Positions 16,789 through 25,744 of a DNA stretch of 64,000 nt are shown one piece after another. The first letter of the stretch is position 1. Each line of letters begins with the position of its first letter. The position numbers and the translations under genes were made by a program. Location of the stretch: IMG/VR virus record IMGVR_UViG_3300027793_000063, positions 62,001 to 126,000 of that record, one strand, 5' to 3'. This DNA is from a virus. The notes under the pieces are model-generated. The model saw nothing but the letters and a program-made list of their open reading frames with translations, was not told where the DNA came from and did not search any database.

Positions 16789-18224
16789 GGCACCACCTCC
16801 GGCTCGGCGCCGTCATCCTCGTCCTCGTCATCAGCGGCGTCGTTCTCGGCGGGTATGATATGTTTGATCGCCCGCGCGTAACCTTCGATGTCCAGCTGAC
16901 CGCCGATATACTCGATGTGCTCAGGGTGCGTATGCAGCGCGCGCATCAGCTCCTCGGGCTTCACAGCCACGCAGCCCAGCGCATCGCAGGTGTAGAGGTC
17001 CTTCTCGACAGTCGTACCGAGGAACTTGTTGGTCACCATCCAGGTAGCGGTCCGGTCTGCGTAGGTGAACGCGGGTGCCTGATAATCCTCAGTGTCCTCA
17101 TGGCGGTCGAAGAACAGCGTCATGTCGCATGTCCTGCCCCTTGGTCCATAGGAGTTTTTCAGCAGCATCATACGCAGGACTTGCCCGTAAACCTCCTTGT
17201 TGCCGTCCTTCGCGCGAATGTCCGTCGTCGACATCATGGTCATCCGATAGGCGCACAGGCGCTTCATCGCCCGACCGCCGACACGCGTGTCGTTCTTCAG
17301 CGGGCTCGGCGCCATATAGGACGGCAAGGGCTTGGCGGCCATGTCGACCTTGTCGTTCTGCTTGTTGATGAACACCACCGTGGTGTTGTTCTTCTCCATG
17401 AACGCCGGCAACCAGCGCGCCATTCCCTGCGCATGCTTCGAGTGTCCGAAGTTGGATCCGTCCACCGTGTCCTTGGGCGCTTCCTTCTTCGCGTTGGCGG
17501 CCAGACCCCAGTCCGTATTGCCTACGGCCTCGCTCTTCGACATCAACCCGCTCCACGGATCTGCGAAGAAGAAGATCGGATTGCCTTTCGTTTCGGGATC
17601 GCTGTCGCACCTCTTGCGCAGATCTTCGACCGTCTTCCGGAGCGTGTCGTCGAACTGCGGCAGCGACCTGGCTTCAGTGTATTCGATCGAGTTGACCTTG
17701 ATGACCGCCAGCTTCGGGTCGCGGTCCATGATGCGCTTGATGCGCTTGTCGGACATCTGCTTGCCCTCGCACTCGCAGTAGATGGCGTAACAGCCCATAT
17801 CCAGCAACCTGCTGATCCAGTCGAACACGAACGTCGTGCTGCCGACGCCCTCCTGTGCGATGATCTCGATGGCCAACGGGTAGCGGAAACCGATCGAACC
17901 CAGCATGTTCTGGAACTGCAGTTCGCCGTATGGAATCATGTTTCTGCGCAGCATGGCCGGGGTGAACAGGCGGATGGGTCGCTGCTTCGATCGCTCATGC
18001 AAGACGTCGATGCTCTTGCGGATGTTCTCGGTCATCTTACTGAGGACCTTCACCCTATTACCGGCGTCGACACGCGGCTTGAGCAGCAGCGGCTGGAACT
18101 TGTCCGGGTCTTCGATCTGGAGCTCGGCGGGCGTTTTGGTTGGTCTCCGCGCGACTTTCTTGGGGGCGGGTTTTGCAGCCGGCACAACGGGCTGCTTCTT
18201 GGGTGTGCGTTTTTTAGCGGGCAT
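16785..18224 (-). CDS. RecA-like recombinase with degenerate P-loop
   Basis: 479 residues from the ATG at 18224; an upstream GTG at 18248 falls in a terminator hairpin. The core follows RecA in order: IEIIAQEGVGSTTFVFDWI (Walker A region), YCECEGKQMSDKRI (RecA IDAEHALD), PIFFFADPWSGL (Walker B), NTTVVFINKQNDKV (RecA NTLLIFINQI) and an AMKRLCAYRM stretch like RecA LKFYASVRL. The P-loop Lys is replaced by Ser (GVGST instead of SSGKT), which is unusual. The N terminus is a Lys/Pro/Ala-rich basic tail and the C terminus is acidic. Likely strand-exchange or filament protein (UvsX role), but ATP use is doubtful. It follows a terminator, so it starts a transcription unit with the RecQ-like helicase. 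Confidence 0.75.
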   Translation of the reverse strand: MPAKKRTPKKQPVVPAAKPAPKKVARRPTKTPAELQIEDPDKFQPLLLKPRVDAGNRVKVLSKMTENIRKSIDVLHERSKQRPIRLFTPAMLRRNMIPYGELQFQNMLGSIGFRYPLAIEIIAQEGVGSTTFVFDWISRLLDMGCYAIYCECEGKQMSDKRIKRIMDRDPKLAVIKVNSIEYTEARSLPQFDDTLRKTVEDLRKRCDSDPETKGNPIFFFADPWSGLMSKSEAVGNTDWGLAANAKKEAPKDTVDGSNFGHSKHAQGMARWLPAFMEKNNTTVVFINKQNDKVDMAAKPLPSYMAPSPLKNDTRVGGRAMKRLCAYRMTMMSTTDIRAKDGNKEVYGQVLRMMLLKNSYGPRGRTCDMTLFFDRHEDTEDYQAPAFTYADRTATWMVTNKFLGTTVEKDLYTCDALGCVAVKPEELMRALHTHPEHIEYIGGQLDIEGYARAIKHIIPAENDAADDEDEDDGAEPEVVP

Positions 18225-18245
18225 AAATAGGTAAAGGAACAGAGA

Positions 18246-18271
18246 CACCGGGGAGGACGACCTCCCCGGTG
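18246..18271 (-). terminator. hairpin terminator with TTCCTTTACCT tail
   Basis: Perfect 11-bp stem CACCGGGGAGG/CCTCCCCGGTG (18246-18256 with 18261-18271) with a 4-base loop, followed on the minus strand by TCTCTGTTCCTTTACCT. It ends the gene at 18300-20012. It is one of six hairpins sharing the tail motif. Confidence 0.75.
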
Positions 18272-18299
18272 CTCAAGTTACTGTTGGTGTGGGTGTCGT

Positions 18300-20012
18300 T
18301 TAGTCGAGCAGTTCCATCAAGCCGGAGACCACGTCATCCGGCAGTTCCGTGCCGCGGCCTTTGTCGGTGGCGTGCCACGCGCGTTCGACCAAGACTTTGG
18401 CCTTCTTCTGCTTGTCGGCAGGGAGCCGCTTGAAGCTTTCGGCGTCAGGAAACAGACGCGCATGCATGTCCTCCAGTGTCACCTCGCCCGCTGCTGAACC
18501 AGCGGGCACCGTGGGCGGTTCCTCGTCGGCCGGCACCGTGGGCGGTTCCTCGTCGGCCGGCACCGTGGGCGGTTCCTCGTCGGCCGGCAGAGTGACCAAC
18601 CCGGACTCCGCCAGGCTGACCCACGTGTTCGGCCTGATCATGACTTTGACGCCTTCGATCTGTCCGGCGTCTGTCATCGCCTGGAGTTCCGCCAGCGTTT
18701 TCTTCGCCGGTTTAACGCCTGACGCGCCCGCCCAGAACGGCGAGGCGAGGTCGCCCGCCTTCGCGATCGGTGCGTCAGCAGGCGCGCGCTCCTTCGGAGG
18801 GGCCGTGCGTTCTGGCATCGGCGGCTTCGCGTTGGTCGGAGCGAGACGCGAAGCAGCAGGGCCTCCGCCGGTCACAGCGGCGACTGGATCGCCGTCGTCC
18901 GGCGCGGCTTCGCGCGACGTACGGCTCGCGCGCGGCGCGTGAGTCTCGGCGCGATCCGGCGACTCTCCGTCCGGCGTGCGCGAGGCGGCTCCCGCTGTGA
19001 GGCGGACATACTCAGGACGGTCTGCGGGCAGTTCCCCGCTGTAGCGCTGCGCGCAGGCGCCGCGAATCATTTCCATCGTGACGGCCGCGTCGTAGGTCTT
19101 GATCATGTGATCCACCTGCTCCTCGTAGGTGGGGATGTTCCAGTTCGCCGGGTCCGGCAGCAGGAAGCGGCTGGCCAGCACCTCCGCGCTGATCTTGTGG
19201 ATCTTCGGCTTTTCGTCGAGGATCTCGGCCTGGTCCGTGAAGCAGATCACGTTGGTGTCATACGGGTCCTTCGGGTCCAGATTGACCTTGTCAACGTACC
19301 ATTCCAGCGCACCGGCCGGGTCGGTCGGATCGCCCAGCAGGTAGTGCGGCCAGTTGGGATCGCGCGCCGGCCCTTCATCCGAGCGGTGCGCCCATCGCAT
19401 CTGCTCGATGCAGTAGGAATACGCCGCCTGTGTGATGGCGACGACAGCGTTGTGCCAGCCGTGTTCCTTGTCCGCGCAGCGCGCCAGCGCGAAGAAACGC
19501 AGCGAGCGTCCGGGCACCAGGGCGTCTTCCTTCATGGACGGGGCCTTCAGGTAGAAGTCCTTCTTGGAATCGCTGAACGCCTTGTTCCGGCGAATCCAGC
19601 GATTGAGGTCATCGAACGCGTCCGCGACATCATCGTTGCTGAGGGTCTCGCCTCCGATCATGTTGCGACGATTCGACGGTGAGAGCCAGTGCTCCTTCTT
19701 CTCGCCGAGGAACGGGTAGCACGTCAGCGGCAGCGCAAACGCGTTCGGCGTGAAGTGCCGCGGCAGACGCTTGTCGGGCGTGTCGCTCCAGCATGGTGCG
19801 ACCGAGGCGGCGAACGCCTTGTCGTCGAAGGAGAGCGTCCAGTCGTAGGACGGCAGCAGGAAGCCGCGGAGTTTGGCGTCGATCGACTGCTTGCCGATCA
19901 TGTAGAGCTTGAATGCGTCTCCGCTGCGCGGCGCAGCGCCCAGCAGTGGGCGCCAATCGCCCTCTCCGTAAGCGGCATCGGCATCGACAACAGGTGTGAA
20001 TTTCTTGGGCAT
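18300..20012 (-). CDS. large hypothetical protein with proline-rich repeats
   Basis: 570 residues from the ATG at 20012; the longer frame runs back through a terminator and is rejected. Residues 1-340 look globular, with many aromatic residues (GDWRPLLGAAPRSGD, LPSYDWTLSFDD). Residues about 370-530 are Ala/Pro/Glu-rich and include three tandem TVPADEEPP repeats. The last 45 residues form an acidic/basic helix. It is flanked by terminators on both sides, so it has its own transcript and is probably abundant. An ssDNA-binding or other replication role is possible from position beside the RecA-like gene, but nothing confirms it. Confidence 0.6.
   Translation of the reverse strand: MPKKFTPVVDADAAYGEGDWRPLLGAAPRSGDAFKLYMIGKQSIDAKLRGFLLPSYDWTLSFDDKAFAASVAPCWSDTPDKRLPRHFTPNAFALPLTCYPFLGEKKEHWLSPSNRRNMIGGETLSNDDVADAFDDLNRWIRRNKAFSDSKKDFYLKAPSMKEDALVPGRSLRFFALARCADKEHGWHNAVVAITQAAYSYCIEQMRWAHRSDEGPARDPNWPHYLLGDPTDPAGALEWYVDKVNLDPKDPYDTNVICFTDQAEILDEKPKIHKISAEVLASRFLLPDPANWNIPTYEEQVDHMIKTYDAAVTMEMIRGACAQRYSGELPADRPEYVRLTAGAASRTPDGESPDRAETHAPRASRTSREAAPDDGDPVAAVTGGGPAASRLAPTNAKPPMPERTAPPKERAPADAPIAKAGDLASPFWAGASGVKPAKKTLAELQAMTDAGQIEGVKVMIRPNTWVSLAESGLVTLPADEEPPTVPADEEPPTVPADEEPPTVPAGSAAGEVTLEDMHARLFPDAESFKRLPADKQKKAKVLVERAWHATDKGRGTELPDDVVSGLMELLD
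18505..18585. repeat. 27-bp tandem repeat, three copies
   Basis: Three copies of a 27-bp unit beginning GGCACCGTGGGCGG encode the in-frame TVPADEEPP repeat near the C terminus of the gene at 18300-20012. Copies are identical at the DNA level, so the expansion is recent. Confidence 0.85.
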
Positions 20013-20045
20013 AGGTATTTTGGTTTCTGCGTAGTTTCTGAGTGC

Positions 20046-20075
20046 GCAAAGGCGGACCGAATGGTCCGCCTTTGC
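20046..20075 (-). terminator. perfect 13-bp hairpin terminator
   Basis: Stem GCAAAGGCGGACC/GGTCCGCCTTTGC (20046-20058 with 20063-20075), loop GAAT. It follows the stop of the gene at 20107-20754 on the minus strand. No long T run follows, so efficiency is uncertain. Confidence 0.65.
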
Positions 20076-20106
20076 AGTGATTGATCCTCGTGTGTGTGTC
20101 GGTGAG

Positions 20107-20754
20107 TTAAGCGCTCTGAACTTCGGTCGCTTCCTCTTCGCCTTCCTCATCAATGGCGTCGGGGTCCATCTTGCTGTCGGACGGCTTCGTCGCTTCGCGG
20201 CGGCTCGCCGCGTTCAGCTTGATCTCGACTGAGTTTTCCGTCGTGTTGACGACCCGCCCGAGATTGCCAAGCCGCGTCGATGTCTCAACCGGCTTGCCAG
20301 ACGCGAACAGCCTGTCCAGCTCGAGGATGATCGCGGCTGACTGCTCGAAGCGCACGTTGAACGGACGCTGGGTCACCCGGGCGACCGCTCCGTCCAGATC
20401 GTATTGCACGATCATGGTGGTGACGCCGTCCTGCGACTTGGGCACGACTCCCGACCGGTAGAGCCGGTTCGGGATGATGTCGAGCCCGACTGCCTTGCCG
20501 GCGTCGTTGGTGTGCACGATGAACTGGTGGTTCTGCAGTCTGTCCAGTCCATCCGGGACCTCGCCAACTTCGTTGGTGCCTGCTGCGTAGAGGAACAGTG
20601 CTTTCGTGGTCGGGCTGTGCTGCTGGTAGCTGCTGCCGTCAATGTAGGAGAGAAGGACGATGTTCTTCCCTGTGTTCGGGTCGAGCCGCGTTTCAGGTGC
20701 GGTGATCCGTTTGGCGATGGTTCTGGTGGCGGTTGCGCGTGATTTGATTTTCAT
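20107..20754 (-). CDS. hypothetical protein with acidic tail
   Basis: 215 residues. The N terminus is basic (KIKSRATATRTIAKRI), the middle is beta-rich (NIVLLSYIDGSSYQQHS, MIVQYDLDGAVARV), and the last 20 residues are strongly acidic (DAIDEEGEEEATEVQ). A beta-rich core with an acidic C-terminal tail is the layout of phage single-stranded DNA-binding proteins, and the polymerase gene lies nearby, so an SSB role is plausible. No OB-fold motif is certain. Flanked by a hairpin terminator. Confidence 0.6.
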   Translation of the reverse strand: MKIKSRATATRTIAKRITAPETRLDPNTGKNIVLLSYIDGSSYQQHSPTTKALFLYAAGTNEVGEVPDGLDRLQNHQFIVHTNDAGKAVGLDIIPNRLYRSGVVPKSQDGVTTMIVQYDLDGAVARVTQRPFNVRFEQSAAIILELDRLFASGKPVETSTRLGNLGRVVNTTENSVEIKLNAASRREATKPSDSKMDPDAIDEEGEEEATEVQSA

Positions 20755-21296
20755 GTTTTAGCGGAGCGTTCATACTCCGTGCGCAATTTAGCCGCCTCGT
20801 TCTCCGCCTGCAAGGTTTTTTGTTCAATCTCTTGAAGCAAGTCCGGATTGGTCGTCGTCTGAATCCGGCGCTGCTGACAGAACTGCTCGTGCTCGATCAC
20901 CGGCGTGCTGAAGGATGCCGGCTTGCACTTCGGGCAGGACGCGATGTGGTAGTGCCGCCCGTTCTCAAACACGAAACCCGTTGCCTGCTTGCCAGGCTTG
21001 TAGAACCCCATCAGCGACCGGCACCCCAGACAGACGATGCGCGGCCAGTTCTTGAACTCCTTCCGGCAATCCTCACACAGCAGGTCCGTGTAGTTGATGC
21101 CGGGCGCGATCATCACGCCCTTGCAGAACCGTCCGCTGTGCCACTTCACTTCCCACGCGATCACGTCCAGCAGCTTGCCGCAGAGGCACGGCTCGTAGCG
21201 CGTCAGCTTCAGATCTGATGCCGACTGAGTCGAGACGCCTCGCAGCATCTCCAGCATCGCGGGCGTGAGCTTGAAATCGTCAGGCTGGTCAGTCAT
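20751..21296 (-). CDS. zinc-finger hypothetical protein
   Basis: 181 residues from the ATG at 21296 (an ATG at 21332 is an alternative). Four cysteine pairs are visible: CLCG near residue 36, CEDC near 73, CLGC near 87 and CPKC near 125, consistent with two zinc sites. The C-terminal 40 residues form a charged helix. It overlaps the next gene by 4 bp (ATGA). It could bind DNA or act in recombination mediation; this is inference. Confidence 0.6.
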   Translation of the reverse strand: MTDQPDDFKLTPAMLEMLRGVSTQSASDLKLTRYEPCLCGKLLDVIAWEVKWHSGRFCKGVMIAPGINYTDLLCEDCRKEFKNWPRIVCLGCRSLMGFYKPGKQATGFVFENGRHYHIASCPKCKPASFSTPVIEHEQFCQQRRIQTTTNPDLLQEIEQKTLQAENEAAKLRTEYERSAKT

Positions 21297-21361
21297 GGCG
21301 GCAGTCGAGCAGCACACGCCGATGCAGTCCATCGGAATTTCGTCAGCCAGGTAAAGAAGAT

Positions 21362-21392
21362 GAAGAGCCGGGGACCATGTCCCCGGCTCTTC
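21362..21392 (-). terminator. 14-bp hairpin terminator with TTCTTTACCT tail
   Basis: Stem GAAGAGCCGGGGAC/GTCCCCGGCTCTTC (21362-21375 with 21379-21392), 3-base loop, followed on the minus strand by ATCTTCTTTACCT. It ends the short transcript of the gene at 21435-21641. Part of the shared-tail family. Confidence 0.8.
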
Positions 21393-21434
21393 CCTCTTAA
21401 CGTCGTTCCACGCTTATGCCCCGCGGCTCAGGTG

Positions 21435-21641
21435 TTACCCTTTGCCGTATCCTATGCGGGAGGCGGCATAAGCCGCGCCTCCCAAGCAGGCGAGTGCCGG
21501 TATCGCCAAGACGATACCGTTACCAAGACCTTTCAGCACCGCCACGACGGCGGCAGCTGAGAAGCCTATGCCTGCCAGGATCGCCACCGCGCAAGCGGCA
21601 GCACCCAGAGCACCGATGATCATTTTTAGGAGTTCATTCAT
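21435..21641 (-). CDS. small two-helix membrane protein, near-leaderless
   Basis: 68 residues from the ATG at 21641. Almost entirely hydrophobic: two Gly/Ala-rich helices (about residues 7-30 and 42-60), with only a few charges at the ends. The ATG lies 9 bases after the -10 box of a strong promoter (P4), leaving a leader of only a few bases. Flanked by its own promoter and terminator, it is a monocistronic unit. It might be a holin-like or membrane-remodelling protein; no lysis genes are near it, so this is only a suggestion. Confidence 0.7.
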   Translation of the reverse strand: MNELLKMIIGALGAAACAVAILAGIGFSAAAVVAVLKGLGNGIVLAIPALACLGGAAYAASRIGYGKG

Positions 21642-21644
21642 GTG

Positions 21645-21680
21645 CAATATATTATGACACGGCAGGCTGCGCTTTTGCAA
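21645..21680 (-). promoter_or_regulatory. promoter P4 (TTGCAA / CATAAT)
   Basis: On the minus strand TTGCAA is followed after 18 bases by CATAAT (21651-21656) and then ATATTGCAC-ATG. The same layout occurs at 57,313, 57,781 and 58,267. The promoter overlaps the last codons and TAA stop of the upstream gene at 21652. Confidence 0.75.
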
Positions 21681-21828
21681 GGAGCGTGCCGTCGCCGCGG
21701 ATGTCGCCGAACTGGAGGGCATACACGCCCACGAAATATGGGTCCGTGGTGCCGTAGCTGCTCTGGCACGCCTCGGCCCCTGCCTCGCGCAGCATGATGT
21801 TGCCGAGCTCGATCAAGGTCTTGTTCAT
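21652..21828 (-). CDS. small hypothetical protein
   Basis: 58 residues from the ATG at 21828, which overlaps the polymerase stop codon (ATGA). Starts NKTLIELGNIMLREAGAEAC and has a short Tyr/Gly-rich centre. It is the last gene of the polymerase operon. Its 3' end carries promoter P4. Not recognised. Confidence 0.6.
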   Translation of the reverse strand: MNKTLIELGNIMLREAGAEACQSSYGTTDPYFVGVYALQFGDIRGDGTLLAKAQPAVS

Positions 21829-24800
21829 GGGTTCTTCGGTTGATGCAGTCCAGCGAGCGTCAGCAACTGCGGATGCGTCTCCAGGAAACTCCACTTGGAT
21901 GTCGCCGGGTGCCACGTGCGATCGTCCAACTGCTTTTGCTCGTCCCTGCTCGGACGCGTGGACCAGCGGTAGTTGAACTCGTTGTCGATGGAGTATTTCA
22001 ACGTCCGCTTGCCCTGCTCGTCATCGTAGTCCCAGGTGTTGATCTCCGACATGCAGAGCGTGTGCAGTCGAGCTGCGAGGAACCGCTCTTCCAGCGGCGC
22101 CAGCGTCACCACCGAGTCGTAGAGACAGATCATCGGTCGGGACCTCATGCCGAGCCGGCGGTAGGCCTTCAGCAGCCAGTTGCACGCTCGCGCCGAGGTG
22201 CTTCCGACGGATTCTTGCATCGGAAAGTTCTTTAATTCACGTCCCAGGGCGCTGTCGATCGAGTTGCGCGTGCGCCAGCCTACGCCGCTGCCGGCCGAGT
22301 GCGTGAGGCAATGACGGATGCGCCCGGACGCCGCCCGATACATCCCGCGCTCCTTCGGCACCCTGGCCATCTCTTCCAGGAACTCCGTCGCCCGCGGTTG
22401 ACGCTCACGGATTGCCTCCAGTCCGCGCTCACCGGTGCCAGGCTCCGGCTTGACGCCGGTGACGGCCTCGATCTGTCGCTCCAGGGAATTTTCAGAGGCG
22501 CCGTATGCGCTGCTGAAATTTATGACTTTTCCAGCATTTCTATGAATTTTAGCTTTCATAGTTTCCCGGTAACGCCCGTAGGTGCTCTCGACCAGCGACC
22601 AGTGGATGTCGTAGCGCGTGTGAACTACGGCGCCGCTCTCGTCCCGCAGCAGATCGCTCTCTTCGACCTTGCCGAGACACACACCATCGGCCCACGCGCG
22701 CATCAGAAAGTCCGGGTTCTGTGCGCTCTCCGGAATGCCGGAGGTCTTTGCGTCAGTGAACGCCACGCGCACCACAGTCGCTCCGTGCATCTTGCTCTTC
22801 AGCTTCGCCCACTCTGGATCCGGATCGAACAGGATGCGCATCAGATCCTTGTCCCCGGAGATCATCGCCAGCGCGACCATCTCGGCCGTGACGTAATCGC
22901 TCTCGACCAGTATGTAGCCTTCCGGAGCCCGCACGCACGACCGTATCGACGGCAAGTCGTCTGCGTCCTTGTCGACCCATCGCAGCAGATTCTCCGGCAG
23001 GTCGCCTTCCTCGTGGGTTTCTTTCACGCATCGCGCCACGGACACCGCGATGCGCTTGTTCACGAAGCTCGGCCAGTTGAGGACGTTTGGGAAAAACGTA
23101 CGCGGCCGGCCTGTCTCCGTCGATGAGGTCTGCGGATGGATGCAGCCGTCGCTCTGCAGCCACAGGTGCAAGCCGTTCTCCTCGATGACTTCCTCCCCGG
23201 TGTCCTCGTCGATCTCGATGGTCGGCTCCTTCAGGAACGCCTTCGACAAGTTGCCGACGGCGTTCAGGTTCAGAAGCTCGTCGATGGCGGGCAGCCGCTC
23301 CGAGAGAATCGCGAGCGTCTGCTTGTCCACCGCGGGCTTGTAAAGCGACTGGCGGTCCTCAGGCAGCTCCAGCACTTTCTCCCACGCCATGGACGGCAGG
23401 CCCTTGGCCTTCTGGTTGGTGGACTTGATCGGGACGAGCTCCTCGAAGTCGAACAACCAGCGCACCATCTGGTCGGGAGACCGGATGTTGAACGCCGGGG
23501 AATCCTCCCAGTGGGCGATCCATTTGTTCCACTTCGGCACCTCTGCGAGCTTGCCGGCGTCGAGCAGCATCTGCTTCACCTGCGTGCGCAGCAGCTCGCC
23601 GTCACGCGCCACGATCGCCGGCAGGCACAGCTTGGTCGCCGCGACACCGAACGCCTTAATGAGCTTCGACTTGAGCTTTGACTCCGCCTCCGCAGCCACC
23701 CGTCGCTTGAACGTCTTGTCCAGACGCAGCTTCGCAAAGGTGAACAGGTGACGCAGGTCGTCCATCATCGAGATGTCCATCGGCAGCCCGGTCATGCAGA
23801 ACTCGACGAACACGTCCGAGGAGAACGGACCGAACATGTCGCGGTAGTAGGCCCACAGCCGCTGCGCCTCCAGCTGCCGCTTGATCAGCGGGTAGGCACG
23901 ATACGGCGTGATGACGTCAGCCGCAGCGTAGGGATGCAGGATGGCGCTCGGGATGAAGCCGTAGCCGCCCTTGCAGAGATCCTTATTCTCGCGCTTCCAC
24001 ATGACGAGCTCTTGGTCGTATCGACCCAGGCTCGTGTATTGCATCGCGATGCGCTCCAACCCGAGGTCCGAGCTTTCGTCGGAAACCTGCTGCGCGAACT
24101 CCGTGTCCATCTCCAGCTTCCCGTAGGTCTCCATCCCGAGCCAGTGCTGCATCCACGGAGCATCCGCCGGGAAGTGGTGGCCGATGTAGCGGACGCCGAT
24201 CTTCGTGAAGGTGCTCTCGATCGGTCTGCCGACGGCAGCGTAGCGGGACCTGTCGAAACAAGCGACGAGGAGATCGTCCTTAATCTTGTGCTGCAGCGCG
24301 GGAGTGCACGCCTGTCCGATATATTTCTTCAGCGTTGCCTTCATCGCGTCGGGATCGAATGAATCACCGTTGCGGTTGGTGCCGAGATGCTCACACCGAT
24401 CTTTTCCGCATATGACGCACGGGTCTGTCCTGAGCCTGAACATTAGCGACACGGCGTCGCGAGCACCTCCCGGCGTGCCTGGGTCGTATCCGATCAGCTC
24501 TGGCGCACCAGTCTCGAAGCTCCACTCACCCTTCTCGTCCCGGAACTCGATCACCACGGCTTCGGTTTCCGACCAGGCGAACTGGATGGTGCGCAGCTTG
24601 CCGTCGATGTGCGTCTTGCCGTGCCACTCCGCGTCCACCGACACGAGCGGGTTGCCGTGCTCGTCCTTGAGTCCCGGCCAGCGGTCCTCCTCGACAAGCG
24701 TCTCCAGGTGGCTGAGCCAGTCCTCCAGTTCGTCCATGTTGCGAATCACCTGATGCGTGAAGGTCTGGCCGACGATGTTACCGCCGTTGTCCAGGATCTC

Positions 24801-25442
24801 CTTGCGCCGGGCCACCTCCTTGAAGTCGATGCGGAACATCTCGTAATACTCCGGCTTGCCGACCAGAAGCGACGGCGCATACATCACGTAGAGGTGCGCC
24901 TGGTGATCCTCTGACCAGAACCAGCAGCCGTGGGCGTCATCGAAGCTGATCTTCTGCGGGCTGAGCATGTCGAACACGTGCTTGCCCAGGCAGACGATGA
25001 TCTTCGGTTTCACGCGGGCGATCTCGTCCTCGAGGATCGGCATCCCCCACTTCATGATCTTCTTCGCCGGCTTCGACCGCTGCGCGCGCGGCAGCAGCCA
25101 CTTGCAGCACGCGGTGTAGTAGCACCGCTCCATGTCGATTCCGGCCCGCAGCGCCACGTCCTTGATGATGCCCGTGGACCCTTTCAGATACTCGGCCGGC
25201 TGCGGGATTCGCATGCCGAACACCGAGGTGGCCGCGGTCGCCGCCTCGTCCTCCTCAAGGGAGGACGTGACGAACATGATGTCGTATTCCTCCTGCTTGT
25301 CCACCAGTGCCCGGCCTGCGACGTAGAGCACGCCGTCGATGTGCCGAGTCTTGGTCAGTGTCCGTGGGCACTTCGCAGCTTCGTCGTAGGGAGGCTGCAG
25401 CTCCTCCAGTGTCCGCCCGCGGCGGGATGGTGTGTCGCTCAT
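21825..25442 (-). CDS. polA: family A DNA polymerase with UDG-like N terminus
   Basis: 1205 residues from the ATG at 25442, which overlaps the upstream stop (ATGA). Domains in order: residues about 40-200 resemble a family 4 uracil-DNA glycosylase fold (IIVCLGKHVFDML near its end), but the GEAPG active-site motif is not seen; 3'-5' exonuclease with VSVDAEW (exo I) and HPYAAADV (exo III); polymerase domain with motif A SDYVTAEMVALAMISGD, motif B around HRNAGKVINFSSAYG, and motif C ICLYDSVV. The usual motif C HDE is YDS, so the second catalytic acidic residue is replaced by Ser. A UDG-like domain fused to PolA is known from SPO1-type phages. It is the replicative polymerase of this phage. Confidence 0.92.
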   Translation of the reverse strand: MSDTPSRRGRTLEELQPPYDEAAKCPRTLTKTRHIDGVLYVAGRALVDKQEEYDIMFVTSSLEEDEAATAATSVFGMRIPQPAEYLKGSTGIIKDVALRAGIDMERCYYTACCKWLLPRAQRSKPAKKIMKWGMPILEDEIARVKPKIIVCLGKHVFDMLSPQKISFDDAHGCWFWSEDHQAHLYVMYAPSLLVGKPEYYEMFRIDFKEVARRKEILDNGGNIVGQTFTHQVIRNMDELEDWLSHLETLVEEDRWPGLKDEHGNPLVSVDAEWHGKTHIDGKLRTIQFAWSETEAVVIEFRDEKGEWSFETGAPELIGYDPGTPGGARDAVSLMFRLRTDPCVICGKDRCEHLGTNRNGDSFDPDAMKATLKKYIGQACTPALQHKIKDDLLVACFDRSRYAAVGRPIESTFTKIGVRYIGHHFPADAPWMQHWLGMETYGKLEMDTEFAQQVSDESSDLGLERIAMQYTSLGRYDQELVMWKRENKDLCKGGYGFIPSAILHPYAAADVITPYRAYPLIKRQLEAQRLWAYYRDMFGPFSSDVFVEFCMTGLPMDISMMDDLRHLFTFAKLRLDKTFKRRVAAEAESKLKSKLIKAFGVAATKLCLPAIVARDGELLRTQVKQMLLDAGKLAEVPKWNKWIAHWEDSPAFNIRSPDQMVRWLFDFEELVPIKSTNQKAKGLPSMAWEKVLELPEDRQSLYKPAVDKQTLAILSERLPAIDELLNLNAVGNLSKAFLKEPTIEIDEDTGEEVIEENGLHLWLQSDGCIHPQTSSTETGRPRTFFPNVLNWPSFVNKRIAVSVARCVKETHEEGDLPENLLRWVDKDADDLPSIRSCVRAPEGYILVESDYVTAEMVALAMISGDKDLMRILFDPDPEWAKLKSKMHGATVVRVAFTDAKTSGIPESAQNPDFLMRAWADGVCLGKVEESDLLRDESGAVVHTRYDIHWSLVESTYGRYRETMKAKIHRNAGKVINFSSAYGASENSLERQIEAVTGVKPEPGTGERGLEAIRERQPRATEFLEEMARVPKERGMYRAASGRIRHCLTHSAGSGVGWRTRNSIDSALGRELKNFPMQESVGSTSARACNWLLKAYRRLGMRSRPMICLYDSVVTLAPLEERFLAARLHTLCMSEINTWDYDDEQGKRTLKYSIDNEFNYRWSTRPSRDEQKQLDDRTWHPATSKWSFLETHPQLLTLAGLHQPKNP

Positions 25443-25744
25443 ACTGGTTTGATCTCCGGCTGGCTCGCCTGGAACTGGCGCCTGGCTTCGAGCAGCGTGT
25501 CCAAGGATTTCCGATCCCATGCGCCGTGCGTGGCCTCGATCTCGTTTTCGTGCCACTGAATAGCATCGTCGATATGCAGATACATCGTCTCGGATTTCCC
25601 GAACAACGCGATCGGGATGCCGTCAACCAGGAGACTGAGAATGTGCATCCCCGCATACTTAGCCTTCACGTAGAGTTTTCCCTCGCATTGCGTGTATGGT
25701 GTTCTTCTTGATCTGGATTTTGTATTCGTAGGTCGGTTACTCAT
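25439..25744 (-). CDS. hypothetical protein upstream of polymerase
   Basis: 101 residues. The first 25 are basic and polar; the rest (KLYVKAKYAGMHILSLL onward) is a mixed fold with His/Glu-rich helix. It shares ATGA overlaps with the genes on both sides, so it is part of the polymerase operon. Not recognised. Confidence 0.6.
   Translation of the reverse strand: MSNRPTNTKSRSRRTPYTQCEGKLYVKAKYAGMHILSLLVDGIPIALFGKSETMYLHIDDAIQWHENEIEATHGAWDRKSLDTLLEARRQFQASQPEIKPV

Noticed and set aside
16755-18230. Plus-strand frame of 491 codons
   Set aside because: Antisense shadow of the RecA-like gene, which has clear motifs on the minus strand.
18505-18585. CRISPR-like array
   Set aside because: Repeats are contiguous with no spacers and are in frame within a protein gene.
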